A stretch of 64,000 nt of DNA, from the NCBI RefSeq assembly GCF_026184235.1, contig NZ_CP110806.1, forward strand, positions 434,001-498,000, in the 5' to 3' direction. Each line of letters begins with the position of its first letter. The stretch's first letter is position 1. The position numbers and the translations under genes were made by a program. The notes beneath the pieces are model-generated. The model worked only from the letters and a program-made list of their open reading frames with translations. It ran no database searches and was not told where the DNA came from. Shown here piece by piece: positions 8,072 to 16,632 of this stretch. This DNA is from Cellulomonas sp. S1-8. Its GTDB lineage: Bacteria > Actinomycetota > Actinomycetes > Actinomycetales > Cellulomonadaceae.

Positions 8072-9064
8072 TCAGGGACGGCCGGGGTCGCCGCCGGGGC
8101 CTGCCACCGCACCCACCAGGTCCGCGTGAGCGGGTTCGGGCGTCGCGCCCGACCCCCGGCCCGTCGCGACGACGACGGCCGCGGCGAGGGCCGGCAGCAC
8201 CACGAGGACGAGGCCCGTCGCCCAGGTCACGCCGTCGGGGGCGACGACGGGCTGGGCCCGCAGCGCCTGCACCAGCGCGACGACCGTGAGCCCGGCCCAG
8301 GCGGTCGCGACCAGGCCGACCGTGAGGCGCTGCCGCCGCAGGCTCAGGTCCAGGCGGTGCGCGGCGGCGAGCCACGCGAGTGCCAGGGCCGCCAGCGGCA
8401 GCACCTGCAACCCGTGCAGGCCGAGGAAGTGCGAGACCCGGAGGTCGCCGTGCTCGGTCGACCAGCCCAGCAGCGGCAGGCCGGGGCCGCCGTCGGCGCC
8501 GCCCACGGAGTGCGCGCCGATCCGCGGGCCCTGGACGTCCTGCCCGGGCCGCGGGCCCGGCATGAGGAAGCCGATGAGGCTGCCGCCGAGCATGATCAGC
8601 ACCGCGAGCCTCACGGCGAGCGCGAGGGGCCCTGCGCCGAGCCGCGAGCGGGTCAGCAGCAGGCCGAGGCCGGCGACGGCGAGGGCGAAGACACCGACGG
8701 CGGCGCCCATCACGGTGAAGACCACGGCGTCGAGCGCGGTCTCGTTGTTGAAGTGCGACGCGCGGCCGCGCGCGGCCTGGCCGGTGATGAGGACGGCCTC
8801 GAGGACCATCGCCCACCCCGTGAGCTCGAGCAGGACCCGGACCGCGCGGGTCCGGTCGACCCGGGCGTAGATCCAGAGCATCGCCGGTCCGAGCGCCAGG
8901 AAGGACAGGCCGAACTTCAGGGGCTTGGCCCACAGCGGGGCGCCGTCGACGGTCGTCGGGTCAGTCAGAGCGAGGACGAGGAAGAGGGGGACCGCCGGGA
9001 CGTGCAGCAGGGTCAGGACGGTGTAGGCGCGGGAGATGCCCCACGCCGCGGTCAGGGTGGACAC
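8072..9064 (-). CDS. Multi-pass membrane protein of unknown function, probably TetR-controlled
   Basis: This 330-residue GTG-start protein has about eight hydrophobic segments, for example VPAVPLFLVLALT, GLSFLALGPAMLWIY, AVGVFALAVAGLGLLL and TGLVLVVLPALAAAVVV. Conserved-looking polar pieces are PLWAKPLKFGLSF near the start, ASHFNNETALD, and a hydrophilic loop with HSVGG, GWSTEHGDLRVSHFLGLHGLQ; the His residues there could bind metal or haem. I do not assign a family. It is transcribed divergently from the TetR gene, with three operator copies in the shared intergenic region, so it is the probable target of that repressor. Confidence 0.78.
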   Translation of the reverse strand: MSTLTAAWGISRAYTVLTLLHVPAVPLFLVLALTDPTTVDGAPLWAKPLKFGLSFLALGPAMLWIYARVDRTRAVRVLLELTGWAMVLEAVLITGQAARGRASHFNNETALDAVVFTVMGAAVGVFALAVAGLGLLLTRSRLGAGPLALAVRLAVLIMLGGSLIGFLMPGPRPGQDVQGPRIGAHSVGGADGGPGLPLLGWSTEHGDLRVSHFLGLHGLQVLPLAALALAWLAAAHRLDLSLRRQRLTVGLVATAWAGLTVVALVQALRAQPVVAPDGVTWATGLVLVVLPALAAAVVVATGRGSGATPEPAHADLVGAVAGPGGDPGRP

Positions 9065-9085
9065 GGGGCCTCCAGGTGCGGCATG

Positions 9086-9176
9086 GCGAACAGTGTTCGC
9101 CTGATGAGGAGGACGTTAGCGAACACCGTTCGCCATGTCTACGCCTCGGCACGGACGTTCGGCGAACGAAGTTCGC
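9086..9176. promoter_or_regulatory. Three copies of a 15-bp TetR-type palindromic operator
   Basis: The palindrome GCGAAC-N3-GTTCGC occurs at 9086-9100 (spacer AGT), 9119-9133 (spacer ACC) and 9162-9176 (spacer GAA). All three lie between the start codons of the divergent membrane-protein gene (9064) and the TetR gene (9189). Centres are 33 and 43 bp apart. The arms are perfect in every copy while the spacers differ, as expected for a dimeric repressor site. The third copy ends 12 bp before the TetR ATG, so autorepression is likely. Confidence 0.88.
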
Positions 9177-9188
9177 TAGCCTCACGGG

Positions 9189-9959
9189 ATGCCCCCCAGC
9201 CCGTCCGACGACGACGCCCGGCGGGCCGCCGTCGCCCCGTCACCGCCGGACGGTGCCGACGGCGGTGCCGCCGTCGCCGGCCGCACACGTGGCCGCGGCC
9301 TCTCGGAGCAGCGCGTCGTCGCGGCCGCCCGCGAGCTGCTCGTCACCGGCGGACCGGACCAGGTGGTCGTCCGCGAGGTCGCCCGCCGCCTGGGGGTCGC
9401 GCCGTCGTCGCTGTACAAGCACGTCGCCGGCAGGGACGACATCCTCACGCTGCTCATCGCCGAGTGCTGGGCCGAGCTGGCCTCGGCCTGCGAGCACGCG
9501 CTCGACGGCGCACCCACGACGGGACTCCGCGCCCGCCTGCGAGCCACGTCGCTCGCCTTCCGCGCATGGGCGCTCGCGCACCCGGCCGAGTACCAGCTCG
9601 TCCTGGGGTACCCCCTGCCCGGGTACGTCGCGCCGCCCGGCGGTCCGACCGACGCGGCCTCCCGGCGCGTCGGCGCCGCGTTCTACGCGCAGTACGACGC
9701 GGCCCGACGGGCGGGTCGGTTGCGCACGCCCGTCCTGCCGCCACCGCAGGGAGTGGCGGGCACACCCCGGGCGGGCGCGGCGCTCCCCGAGTTCTCGGTC
9801 GACGAGACCTACCTGTTCGTCATGGGATTCCAACGCCTGCAGGGCCTGGTCGCGTTCGAGGTGTCGGGCCAGCAGCTGGGCGGCATCACCGACCACGCCG
9901 CGTACGTCCTCGACCAGGTGGAGCGGCTGCTGGACGAGATCCTGACGCCGGGCGACTGA
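9189..9959 (+). CDS. TetR/AcrR-family transcriptional regulator
   Basis: This 256-residue protein has an N-terminal Ala/Pro/Asp-rich extension. The TetR helix-turn-helix then spans about residues 35-85: RVVAAARELLVTGG, VVREVARRLGVAPSSLYKHV, then DDILTLLIAE. The ligand domain contains AHPAEYQLVLGYPLPGY, resembling the WHG-type C-terminal domain of many actinobacterial TetR proteins. It is divergent from a membrane-protein gene with three perfect palindromes between them, so it very probably represses that gene and itself. The inducer is unknown. Confidence 0.92.
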   Translation: MPPSPSDDDARRAAVAPSPPDGADGGAAVAGRTRGRGLSEQRVVAAARELLVTGGPDQVVVREVARRLGVAPSSLYKHVAGRDDILTLLIAECWAELASACEHALDGAPTTGLRARLRATSLAFRAWALAHPAEYQLVLGYPLPGYVAPPGGPTDAASRRVGAAFYAQYDAARRAGRLRTPVLPPPQGVAGTPRAGAALPEFSVDETYLFVMGFQRLQGLVAFEVSGQQLGGITDHAAYVLDQVERLLDEILTPGD

Positions 9960-9999
9960 GCGTCACCGTCGCGGCGACCGAGACGACAGGGACCGGGGG

Positions 10000-10845
10000 T
10001 CAGGCGGCGGGGGCCAGCGCCCACCGCAGGGCGTCGGGGAGCAGGACGCCACCGTGGTTGGGGCTGTGCCCGCCGTCGCCGAGCACGAGGCGCACGTCGT
10101 AGCCCGCCTCCGCAAGCGCGGCGCCGACCCGCAGGTTCTCCGCGAGCCAGTTGCGTGTCGGCGCGTTCCAGTTCAGGTCACGGTGCCCGGCCTGCAGGAA
10201 GACCCGCAGCGGCTTCCGGACGGTGCGCGGCAGCAGGTCCGGGTACGGGTTGCCGCCGGGCATCTGGGCGAAGCTCGACAGGAAGCACACGACGCGGCGG
10301 AAGCGGTCGGGCCGCAACCAGGCGGCGGTGAAGGCGGCGTTGCCCCCGCTGCTGCCCCCGCAGACGCCCCACTGCTCGGGGTCGTCCGTGACCGCGTACC
10401 GCGCGGTGACCAGCGGGACGACCTCGTCGAGCAGGAACGTCACGTAGCGGTCGTCGAAGGCGTCGTACTCGACGTTGCGGTTCTTGGGCTGCTCGGCGCC
10501 GACCACGACACCGGGCTCGACGAACACGCCGATCGTGAACGGGATGTCGCCCCGGTGGGCGAGGTTGTCCAGGACGATCCCGCCGCGCACCTCACCGGCC
10601 GGGTCGAGGTACCACCCGCCGTCGTTGAACACCATGAGGGCCGCCGGGGGCGGGGTGCCGTCGTGGGCCGGGACGTGGATCCACACCCGGCGCGACGTCC
10701 CGGGGTAGCCGACGCTGTCGTCCAGGCGCAGCTCGACGGTCTCGCCCGCCGGCACGTCGGGGTCGCGCTGCGAGTCGGGGCCGTGCGCGTACGTGACGCC
10801 GGCGAGGTCGAGGGGGAGGGGGCGGTACGGCACCGGGGCGGACAC
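10000..10845 (-). CDS. Alpha/beta-hydrolase esterase (Fes/esterase-D-like)
   Basis: The product has 281 residues. An N-terminal beta domain carries RVWIHVPAHDG and the oxyanion region LMVFNDGGWYL. The nucleophile elbow is GVCGGSSGGNAA. The acid and His candidates lie in the last third (AGHRDLNWN, LGDGGHSPNHGG). This layout matches enterochelin-esterase-like and esterase-D-like proteins, which act on siderophore or glycan esters. There is no signal peptide, so it should be cytoplasmic. The GTG at 10845 has a GGAG-like site just upstream. It stands alone, converging on the TetR gene. Confidence 0.82.
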   Translation of the reverse strand: MSAPVPYRPLPLDLAGVTYAHGPDSQRDPDVPAGETVELRLDDSVGYPGTSRRVWIHVPAHDGTPPPAALMVFNDGGWYLDPAGEVRGGIVLDNLAHRGDIPFTIGVFVEPGVVVGAEQPKNRNVEYDAFDDRYVTFLLDEVVPLVTARYAVTDDPEQWGVCGGSSGGNAAFTAAWLRPDRFRRVVCFLSSFAQMPGGNPYPDLLPRTVRKPLRVFLQAGHRDLNWNAPTRNWLAENLRVGAALAEAGYDVRLVLGDGGHSPNHGGVLLPDALRWALAPAA

Positions 10846-11065
10846 GCTCCGGACCCTAGGGCGTGCCCGCCGTGCCGTCGTGGGGATATCGGCGCGGCGT
10901 CGGGCCCGTGGGCAGCCGCCACCACGTGACGCGGTGGCGGCCTGACGTCGGGGAGGTCACGGGCGACGGCACCCGCGGCGCCCCGCGTTCGCCGGAGGCG
11001 TACCGTCCGCCGTTGTGCACGGCGGCGTCTCCAGGCCAGGCTGGCGAGGACGGAAGGGGTTGCCC

Positions 11066-11530
11066 GTGACTGCGTCCGACGTCCCGACCCGCGATGCCCT
11101 GACCCTCTACGAGCACGTCGGCGGGGAGGCCGGCGTGCGTCGGCTGGTCGAGAGCTGGTACCCGACGGTCCTGGCGGACCCCCTGCTGCAGCAGCTCTTC
11201 GGTGCGGGGCACGACGACCACATCCCCCACCTCACGGCGTTCCTCGCGGAGGTCTTCGGTGGGCCGCGGGTCTACACCGAGCGGCTCGGCGGCTTCCCCG
11301 CGCTCCTGGAGCACCACAGCGGCCTGGGCATCGACGAGGAGCAGCGACGGCGGTTCGTCGAGCTCTTCCTCGCCGCCGCGGACCGCGTGGGCTGGCCCGA
11401 CGACGAGCGCACCCGTACCGCGCTCGTGGAGTACCTCGAGTTCGGCACCGAGGTCGCCGCGCAGAACTCGCACGCCCGGTCCGAGCACGACCTGCACCCC
11501 TGCCAGGAGGTGCCGGTGTGGGAGTGGTGA
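11066..11530 (+). CDS. Truncated haemoglobin (group II, GlbO-like)
   Basis: GTG at 11066 follows GGAAGGGG. The 154-residue product opens with TLYEHVGGEAGVRRLVESWYP, the typical truncated-globin A/B-helix start. It continues with PHLTAFLAEVFGGPRVYTE (E-helix region) and FPALLEHHSGLGI, where the haem-ligating proximal His of group II globins lies. A short polar tail ends in VPVWEW. Group II globins bind O2 tightly and detoxify NO or peroxides or shuttle oxygen. The gene is monocistronic, between a divergent esterase and a convergent RidA gene. Confidence 0.9.
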   Translation: MTASDVPTRDALTLYEHVGGEAGVRRLVESWYPTVLADPLLQQLFGAGHDDHIPHLTAFLAEVFGGPRVYTERLGGFPALLEHHSGLGIDEEQRRRFVELFLAAADRVGWPDDERTRTALVEYLEFGTEVAAQNSHARSEHDLHPCQEVPVWEW

Positions 11531-11558
11531 CGACCGGACGGGAGGTGAGGGCGGCAGA

Positions 11559-11981
11559 TCAGGTCGCGTCGGCCTCCCTACGGATCGCGATCGCCTCCAC
11601 CTCGACGAGCTGGTCGTCGTAGCCCAGCACGGTGACCCCGAGCAGCGTGCTCGGGGCGTCGTGCTCACCGAAGGCGGCACGGACGACGTCCCAGGCGGCG
11701 CCGAGGTCGGCCTGCTGGGAGGACGCGACGTAGACGGTGGTCTTGACGACGTCGGTCAGCTGCGCGCCGGCGGCCTGCAGCGCGACGACGAGGTTGGCCA
11801 TGACCTGCTGCGCCTGGCCGGCGACGTCCCCGACGGCCACGGTGGCGCCGTCGGCGTCCAGGGGGCAGGCGCCGGCGGTGAAGACGAGCCGGCCGGGCGC
11901 GGTGACCGCGGCGTAGGCGTACGGGGCGTTCGCCGTCAGCTGCTCGGCGCGGACGAGGGTGATCGCGGGCTCGGACGGCAT
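11559..11981 (-). CDS. RidA/YjgF/YER057c-family protein
   Basis: This 140-residue protein has the RidA fold features: a YAAVTAPGRLVFTAGACPLD strand region, QAQQVMANLVVALQAAGAQLTDVVKTTVYV, and the closing LLGVTVLGYDDQLVEVEAIA. Family members deaminate reactive enamines or act on related imines. The usual active-site Arg near the C-terminus is not in the standard place (Val-Leu-Gly instead of the Arg motif), so this may be a non-deaminating subgroup. It starts 11 bp after the GNAT stop and should be cotranscribed with it. Confidence 0.85.
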   Translation of the reverse strand: MPSEPAITLVRAEQLTANAPYAYAAVTAPGRLVFTAGACPLDADGATVAVGDVAGQAQQVMANLVVALQAAGAQLTDVVKTTVYVASSQQADLGAAWDVVRAAFGEHDAPSTLLGVTVLGYDDQLVEVEAIAIRREADAT

Positions 11982-11992
11982 GGCCCCATGAT

Positions 11993-12514
11993 TCACGAGT
12001 CGCTCGTCCCCACCCGGTACCGGCGCTTGGGTGGTCCGTCGTCCACCGGCACCAGGTCCTGCAGCACGCCGCCGCACCGCTCGATGGTCCTGGCGGACGC
12101 GACGTTGTCGTCGTCGCACGTCACGAGCGCCCGCTCGACGCCGACCGACCGGGCGACCGCGAGCGACCGCCGCAGCATCTCGGTCGCGTACCCGCGGCGA
12201 CGGTAGGCCGGCCGGACCGCGTAGCCGATGTGACCGCCGACGCGTGCGAGTGCCTCGTTCAGCTCGTGCCGGACGGACACCCGCCCGACGAGCACCCCGC
12301 CGACGTCGGCGACCAGGAACGTGGCGGGCACGCGCCCAGGCGGCAGGTCCACACCCGCCTGCTCGGCGGCCAGGTGGGCGAGGTAGCCGTCCCAGTCGTC
12401 ACGTCGGCCGTCGAGGAGGAAGTCGAAGCCCTCAGGGGCGAGCTCGTCGTGCGCGCGCCAGGCCTCGCGCTCGTCGGCTGCCGTGAGCGGCCGCAGCGCG
12501 AGTCCGGGGGTCAT
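11993..12514 (-). CDS. GNAT-family N-acetyltransferase
   Basis: This 173-residue protein shows the acetyl-CoA-binding GNAT core: FLVADVGGVLVGRVSVRHEL, then GHIGYAVRPAYRRRGYATEML (motif A with RRRGYA as the pyrophosphate loop), then RALVTCDDDNVASARTIERC (motif B). Family members acetylate amines on small molecules, antibiotics or proteins. The short gap to the RidA gene indicates an operon. The substrate cannot be inferred. Confidence 0.9.
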   Translation of the reverse strand: MTPGLALRPLTAADEREAWRAHDELAPEGFDFLLDGRRDDWDGYLAHLAAEQAGVDLPPGRVPATFLVADVGGVLVGRVSVRHELNEALARVGGHIGYAVRPAYRRRGYATEMLRRSLAVARSVGVERALVTCDDDNVASARTIERCGGVLQDLVPVDDGPPKRRYRVGTSDS

Positions 12515-12565
12515 GGCGCCGAGGCTCCCAGACGACCCGCCGATCGGACAGCGGAATCCTGGGTG

Positions 12566-13108
12566 CTAGACGACTGACGGAGGCCAGCGGTGTCCGCGCC
12601 ACTCGTCCCACGTCGCGAACCCCGCCGGCGGGGCGCCGAGCGGCTCGCGGCCGTCGAGCTCGCCCGGGGTCGGGACGTCGAACGCCGCAGCCCACGTCTC
12701 GAGCTCCTCGTCGGACATGGGCCACGTCGTGTCCGGCTCGTCGGCCCGGCGGCGGTCGAGCCGCCGGCGCTGCTCGTCCGGCTCGAGCGCGAGGTAGCGG
12801 ATCGCCACGTCCGCACCGCGGTCCGCGGCCGCCTGCCGCAGGGCGGAGCGCTCGTCCCGGGCCCACAGGCCGAAGTCGAGCACGACGTCGACGCCGAGCT
12901 CCAGGGCGCGCAGCGCGATCGCGATCAGCCGCCCCTCGATGACGTCCGACGTGGACGGCGGGTTCGCCGAGCCGTGGAGCGCCTTGACCCACTCGTCCTT
13001 CGTCAGGCGCAGCGCCCGGTGCTCGGCCTCGAGGCGTCGCGCCTGCGTCGTCTTGCCGGTCCCCGGCAGCCCGACCATGAGGAACAGCGTGGTCCGGGCG
13101 GTCGTCAC
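12566..13108 (-). CDS. P-loop kinase-like ATP-binding protein
   Basis: This 180-residue protein has a Walker A GLPGTGKTT near residue 14, an early TKDEWVKALHG helix and VDVVLDFGLWARDER, which resembles the Walker B and substrate region of zeta-toxin/gluconate-kinase-like small-molecule kinases. EQRRRLDRRR is a lid-type Arg cluster. Family members phosphorylate small molecules or nucleotide sugars. There is no partner antitoxin next to it, so a toxin role is unlikely. The start is GTG 13108. Confidence 0.82.
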   Translation of the reverse strand: MTTARTTLFLMVGLPGTGKTTQARRLEAEHRALRLTKDEWVKALHGSANPPSTSDVIEGRLIAIALRALELGVDVVLDFGLWARDERSALRQAAADRGADVAIRYLALEPDEQRRRLDRRRADEPDTTWPMSDEELETWAAAFDVPTPGELDGREPLGAPPAGFATWDEWRGHRWPPSVV

Positions 13109-13182
13109 GTCGTCATCCTCCTCCCGTCGTCGCCGACGGGGGTGCGCGGAGGCCTTGCATCGAAGGATGGAACCCGCGCAGG

Positions 13183-13197
13183 GCCTCCTTCGGAGGC
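13183..13197. promoter_or_regulatory. Palindrome upstream of the ABC transporter genes
   Basis: GCCTCC-TTC-GGAGGC is a 6-bp inverted repeat with a 3-nt spacer, about 75 bp before the ATPase start, in the 164-bp divergent gap between the kinase and ABC genes. It could be an operator for an unlinked repressor or simply a GC-rich coincidence. Confidence 0.3.
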
Positions 13198-13272
13198 TCG
13201 ATGGACACCCCGCCCACTTCCTAGGTTCGAGATCAGCACCACGACCCCGACTCGACCACCAGGGAGCACATC

Positions 13273-14022
13273 ATGGCCACGCAGACCACGGCGCAGGTGA
13301 CGGGTACCGCCGTCCGCCTCGTCGACCTCCACAAGACCTACCCGGCCCGCGAGCCGGTCCACGCGCTGCGGGGGGTGTCCCTGGAGCTGCTCGCCGGCTC
13401 GGTGACCGCCATCGTGGGGCAGTCCGGCTCGGGCAAGTCCACGCTCCTGAACTGCGCGGCGGGGCTCGACACACCCAGCCGCGGCTCGGTCGTCGTCGGG
13501 GGGCACGACCTCACGACGCTGCGACCCGACGACCTCACCCGGTTCCGCCGCGAGCACGTCGGCTTCGTCTTCCAGGCCTACAACCTCATCGGCCACCTGA
13601 CGGCCCGCGAGAACGTCCGCCTGCCGCTGCTGCTCGCGGGCCGCCAGGTCGACGCCGCGTGGGAGTCGGCGCTGCTGACGTTCCTCGGTGTGCCGGATCT
13701 CATGGACCGGCTGCCCGGCGAGCTGTCCGGTGGGCAGGCCCAGCGGGTCGCGATCGCCCGGGCCCTGATCACCCGGCCCGCCGTCGTCTTCGCCGACGAG
13801 CCCACGGGCGCGCTGGACTCCCGCACGGGGGCGGCGGTGCTGCAGGTGCTGCAGGACACGGCCCGCGAGCTCGGGCAGACGGTCGTCATCGTGACGCACG
13901 ACGCGGGGGTCGCCGCCGCCGCCGAGCGCGTCGTCGTCCTCGCGGACGGGCTGGTCGTCGACCAGCTCGAGCGCCCCACCGCCGAGCAGGTCACCGCTCG
14001 CCTCCTGTCGAAGGGTCGGTGA
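13273..14022 (+). CDS. ABC transporter ATP-binding protein (MacB/LolD type)
   Basis: This 249-residue ATPase has Walker A GQSGSGKST (residues 49-57), the Q-loop in VFQAYNLI, signature LSGGQAQRVAIARAL, Walker B AVVFADEPTGALDS and the switch His in VIVTHD. The LDSRTG and ADEPTGALD wording is typical of the MacB/LolD/FtsE branch, which powers mechanotransmission by an FtsX-like permease rather than channel transport. The stop overlaps the permease GTG, so the two are translated together. A GGGAGC ribosome site lies six bases before the ATG. Confidence 0.95.
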   Translation: MATQTTAQVTGTAVRLVDLHKTYPAREPVHALRGVSLELLAGSVTAIVGQSGSGKSTLLNCAAGLDTPSRGSVVVGGHDLTTLRPDDLTRFRREHVGFVFQAYNLIGHLTARENVRLPLLLAGRQVDAAWESALLTFLGVPDLMDRLPGELSGGQAQRVAIARALITRPAVVFADEPTGALDSRTGAAVLQVLQDTARELGQTVVIVTHDAGVAAAAERVVVLADGLVVDQLERPTAEQVTARLLSKGR

Positions 14023-15914
14023 CCACCATGTGGCAGCTCGCGTCCTCGGGCGTCCGCGCCCACCGCGGGGCCTTCGCCGGCACCGCCGTCGTCCTGGCCG
14101 TCGCCGCGGCGGTCCTCGCCGTCACGGGCGTCCTGTTCGAGTCGGGCACGCGCCTGCAGTCCGGCGGGGACCCGGCCTCCGGGGCTCTGCTGGTGTCCCT
14201 CGCCTCGTCGTACGCCGGCACGCTGATCGTCGTCGTGGTGATGGTCGTCGCAGCGACCGTCAGCCTCGCGCTGCGCAGCCGCCGACGGGAGTTCGCACTG
14301 CTGCGTGCGGTCGGCGCGACCCCGTCGCAGGTGCGGCGAGCCGTCACCCTCGAGGTGGGGGTGGTCTCGCTCGTCGCCGCACCGCTGGGTGCGGTCGCCG
14401 GCCTGTTCGGTGCTCGCCTCCTGGACCCCGTGCTCGTGCGCAGCGGGATGGTCGCACCCGACTTCACCTCGGCGCTCTCGCCGTTGCCCGTCCTGGTCGC
14501 CGTCGCGCTGATCGCGGTCACCGCGATCCCCGTGGGACGGCTCGGCGCCCGGGAGGCCGCGCGCACCGCACCCACCGCCGCGCTCCAGCAGAGCGCCGTC
14601 GAGGACCGGCAGGTCGGGATCGGCCGGCGGGTCACCGCCCTGGTGATGACCCTCGGCGGGCTCGGCGCCGCGTTCTCGTCCCTGTGGATCCCGGGCGCGA
14701 TGGGGAGCGCCACGGCCTCGATGTCGGCCTTCCTGCTGATCGGTGCCACGGCGCTCGCCGGACCCGTCCTGGTCGGCTGGATCTTCGACCGCGTGGCGCG
14801 GATGCACCCGTCCGGCGGCAATCCGGCCACGATGCTCGCCGTCCGCAACGTGCGCGGCTTCTCACGACGGCTGACGACCGTCGTCGTGCCGCTCGCGCTG
14901 GTCGTCGCCGCGGCGACCGTCCAGACGAGCGTGAACCGGGCCATCACGACCGCAGTCCAGCAGGAGTTCGTCGCCTCGGTCGCCGCGGACCTCGTCGTCA
15001 CGCCCACCGAGGGTGCGACGCAGGACCTGACCGCGCAGGTGGAGGCGGTACCGGGTGTCGCGACCGTCGTCCCGCTCGCGACCGTCCCGGGCGAGGTGCG
15101 CACGGACACCGAGGGTGGCGCCCTGGCGTGGGAGGCGACCGCGCTGCGGGTCGTCCCCGCCGGCACCACGGCGCTCGACCCGGACGTCGTCACGGGCTCG
15201 CTCGCCGACATCGACGCCCCGGACACCGTGGCCGTCAGCAGCGACACGGCGTTCACGTCCGGTGCCGGGCTGGGGGAGACGCTCACGCTCCGCCTCGGCG
15301 GCGACGAGGTCGACGCGACCGTCGTCGCGGTGTTCTCCCGCGGCCTGGGCGTCGCAGGGATCATCACCGGTCCCGCGACGGCCGAGGCCCACGGGCTGCC
15401 GGTCGTGGCGGACACCCTGCTGGTCGACCTGGCCGACGGCGCGGACGCGTCCGACGCGGCGGCGGCGATCACGGCCCTGGGCGCGTCGGCGGCGGACCCG
15501 CAGACCCACATCTCCACCTCGATGGGGTCGGCCGGCGGCGAGAACGACATCGGGACGGCGCTGCTCCTGCTGCTGCTCGCCGTCGTGGCGGTCGGCGCGG
15601 CGAGCACGCTGGCCATGACGACGGTGGCGCGGCGTGACGAGCTCGCGCTGCTGCACCGCACCGGCACCACCCGTCGCCAGCTCATGGCGATGACCATGGT
15701 CGAGGCGACGATCACCGGCGTGACGGCCTGGGTGGTCGGCACGGTGGCGGTGGTGCCGGCGGTGATCGGTGTGAGCGCCGGTCTGTTCGCCGGCCTGCCG
15801 GTGGTCGACCTGCCGTCCTACGGCATCGTCAGTGCGGCGGTCGTGCTCTTCGCGCTGGTCGCGACCGCACTGGCGGCCCGCCGCACGACGGCGGTGGCGA
15901 CGGCCGTCGCGTAG
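14019..15914 (+). CDS. ABC transporter permease, FtsX/MacB-like with two FtsX domains
   Basis: The product has about 631 residues from GTG 14019 (overlapping the ATPase stop); ATG 14028 is an alternative. A first helix (AFAGTAVVLAVAAAVLAVTG) leads to the FtsX core with SLALRSRRREFALLRAVGATPSQVRRAV. A middle pair of helices (about 200-250) and an extracellular domain (about 330-500) follow. The second FtsX core carries TTVARRDELALLHRTGTTRRQLMAM. This layout fits exporters or extruders of antimicrobial peptides or lipoproteins. No neighbouring sensor kinase or PadR regulator is present to suggest the inducer. Confidence 0.9.
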   Translation: MTTMWQLASSGVRAHRGAFAGTAVVLAVAAAVLAVTGVLFESGTRLQSGGDPASGALLVSLASSYAGTLIVVVVMVVAATVSLALRSRRREFALLRAVGATPSQVRRAVTLEVGVVSLVAAPLGAVAGLFGARLLDPVLVRSGMVAPDFTSALSPLPVLVAVALIAVTAIPVGRLGAREAARTAPTAALQQSAVEDRQVGIGRRVTALVMTLGGLGAAFSSLWIPGAMGSATASMSAFLLIGATALAGPVLVGWIFDRVARMHPSGGNPATMLAVRNVRGFSRRLTTVVVPLALVVAAATVQTSVNRAITTAVQQEFVASVAADLVVTPTEGATQDLTAQVEAVPGVATVVPLATVPGEVRTDTEGGALAWEATALRVVPAGTTALDPDVVTGSLADIDAPDTVAVSSDTAFTSGAGLGETLTLRLGGDEVDATVVAVFSRGLGVAGIITGPATAEAHGLPVVADTLLVDLADGADASDAAAAITALGASAADPQTHISTSMGSAGGENDIGTALLLLLLAVVAVGAASTLAMTTVARRDELALLHRTGTTRRQLMAMTMVEATITGVTAWVVGTVAVVPAVIGVSAGLFAGLPVVDLPSYGIVSAAVVLFALVATALAARRTTAVATAVA

Positions 15915-15940
15915 CAGACGACCACCCGACGCCCGCACAC

Positions 15941-15975
15941 GGACCCTCCACCCCGCACCCCGGGGTGGAGGGTCC
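15941..15975 (+). terminator. Stem-loop terminator after ABC permease
   Basis: GGACCCTCCACCCC (15941-15954) and GGGGTGGAGGGTCC (15962-15975) form a perfect 14-bp stem with a 7-nt loop, 26 bp after the permease stop. There is no U-run, as is common in high-GC actinobacteria. Confidence 0.85.
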
Positions 15976-16080
15976 TGTGCGTGCCCCGGGCTACGCTCGG
16001 CGTCTTCGTCAGTCGACGGGCCGCGTGCCCGCAGCGCCCGGGAGCCCGACCTGTCCGTCCTCTACCGCGAGATCCCCGCG

Positions 16081-16614
16081 ATGCTCGTCGTCGCGCCGCT
16101 GACGGCCGTCGCCCTCGGGCTCCTGCTGTGGCGGCTGCACCGCCGCGGCGGCATGACGGTCCTGCGGGTGCTCGTCGGCGTGGCGCTGTGCGTGTACGTC
16201 GCGGGGATCGTCGCCAACACCGTCCTGCCGATCTACCTCGACAAGCCCGACAGCGACATGCCGTGGCACGCGTACCTCAACCTGACGCCCCTGGCCGACA
16301 CCGAGGTGGCGGACATGGTCCGCAACGTCGTGGTGTTCGTGCCGTTCGGCGTGCTGCTGCCGCTCGTCACGGGCACCCGCTCCGTCGTACGCGTCGTGCT
16401 GTCCGGGTTCCTGCTCAGCCTGCTGATGGAGACGGCGCAGCTGGTGAACGCGCTCGTCGCGAACGGCGGGCACGTCGCCGACGTCAACGACCTGCTCGCG
16501 AACACGCTCGGTGCGCCGATCGGGTACGCGCTGCTCCGCCTGGGGGAGCGCGTCCCCGGCGTGCGGGACGTGGTGCGCGCCGCGACCTGGCCGCCGCCGC
16601 GGCCGCGCTCGTGA
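16081..16614 (+). CDS. VanZ-family membrane protein
   Basis: This 177-residue membrane protein has four or five helices. The VanZ core is present: VANTVLPIYLDKP, LNLTPLAD, NVVVFVPFGVLLPL and a last helix ending GYALLRLGERVPG. Members include the teicoplanin-resistance accessory VanZ and many envelope proteins of unknown role. ATG 16081 is the first good start; similar frame continues upstream (VLYREIPA) without an ATG/GTG, so a CTG start at 16051 is possible. Confidence 0.85.
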   Translation: MLVVAPLTAVALGLLLWRLHRRGGMTVLRVLVGVALCVYVAGIVANTVLPIYLDKPDSDMPWHAYLNLTPLADTEVADMVRNVVVFVPFGVLLPLVTGTRSVVRVVLSGFLLSLLMETAQLVNALVANGGHVADVNDLLANTLGAPIGYALLRLGERVPGVRDVVRAATWPPPRPRS

Positions 16615-16632
16615 CGGGGTCGACCGACGACC

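Noticed and set aside
12566..13108. Zeta-type toxin
   Set aside because: P-loop and lid fit small-molecule kinases generally and there is no neighbouring epsilon-like antitoxin.
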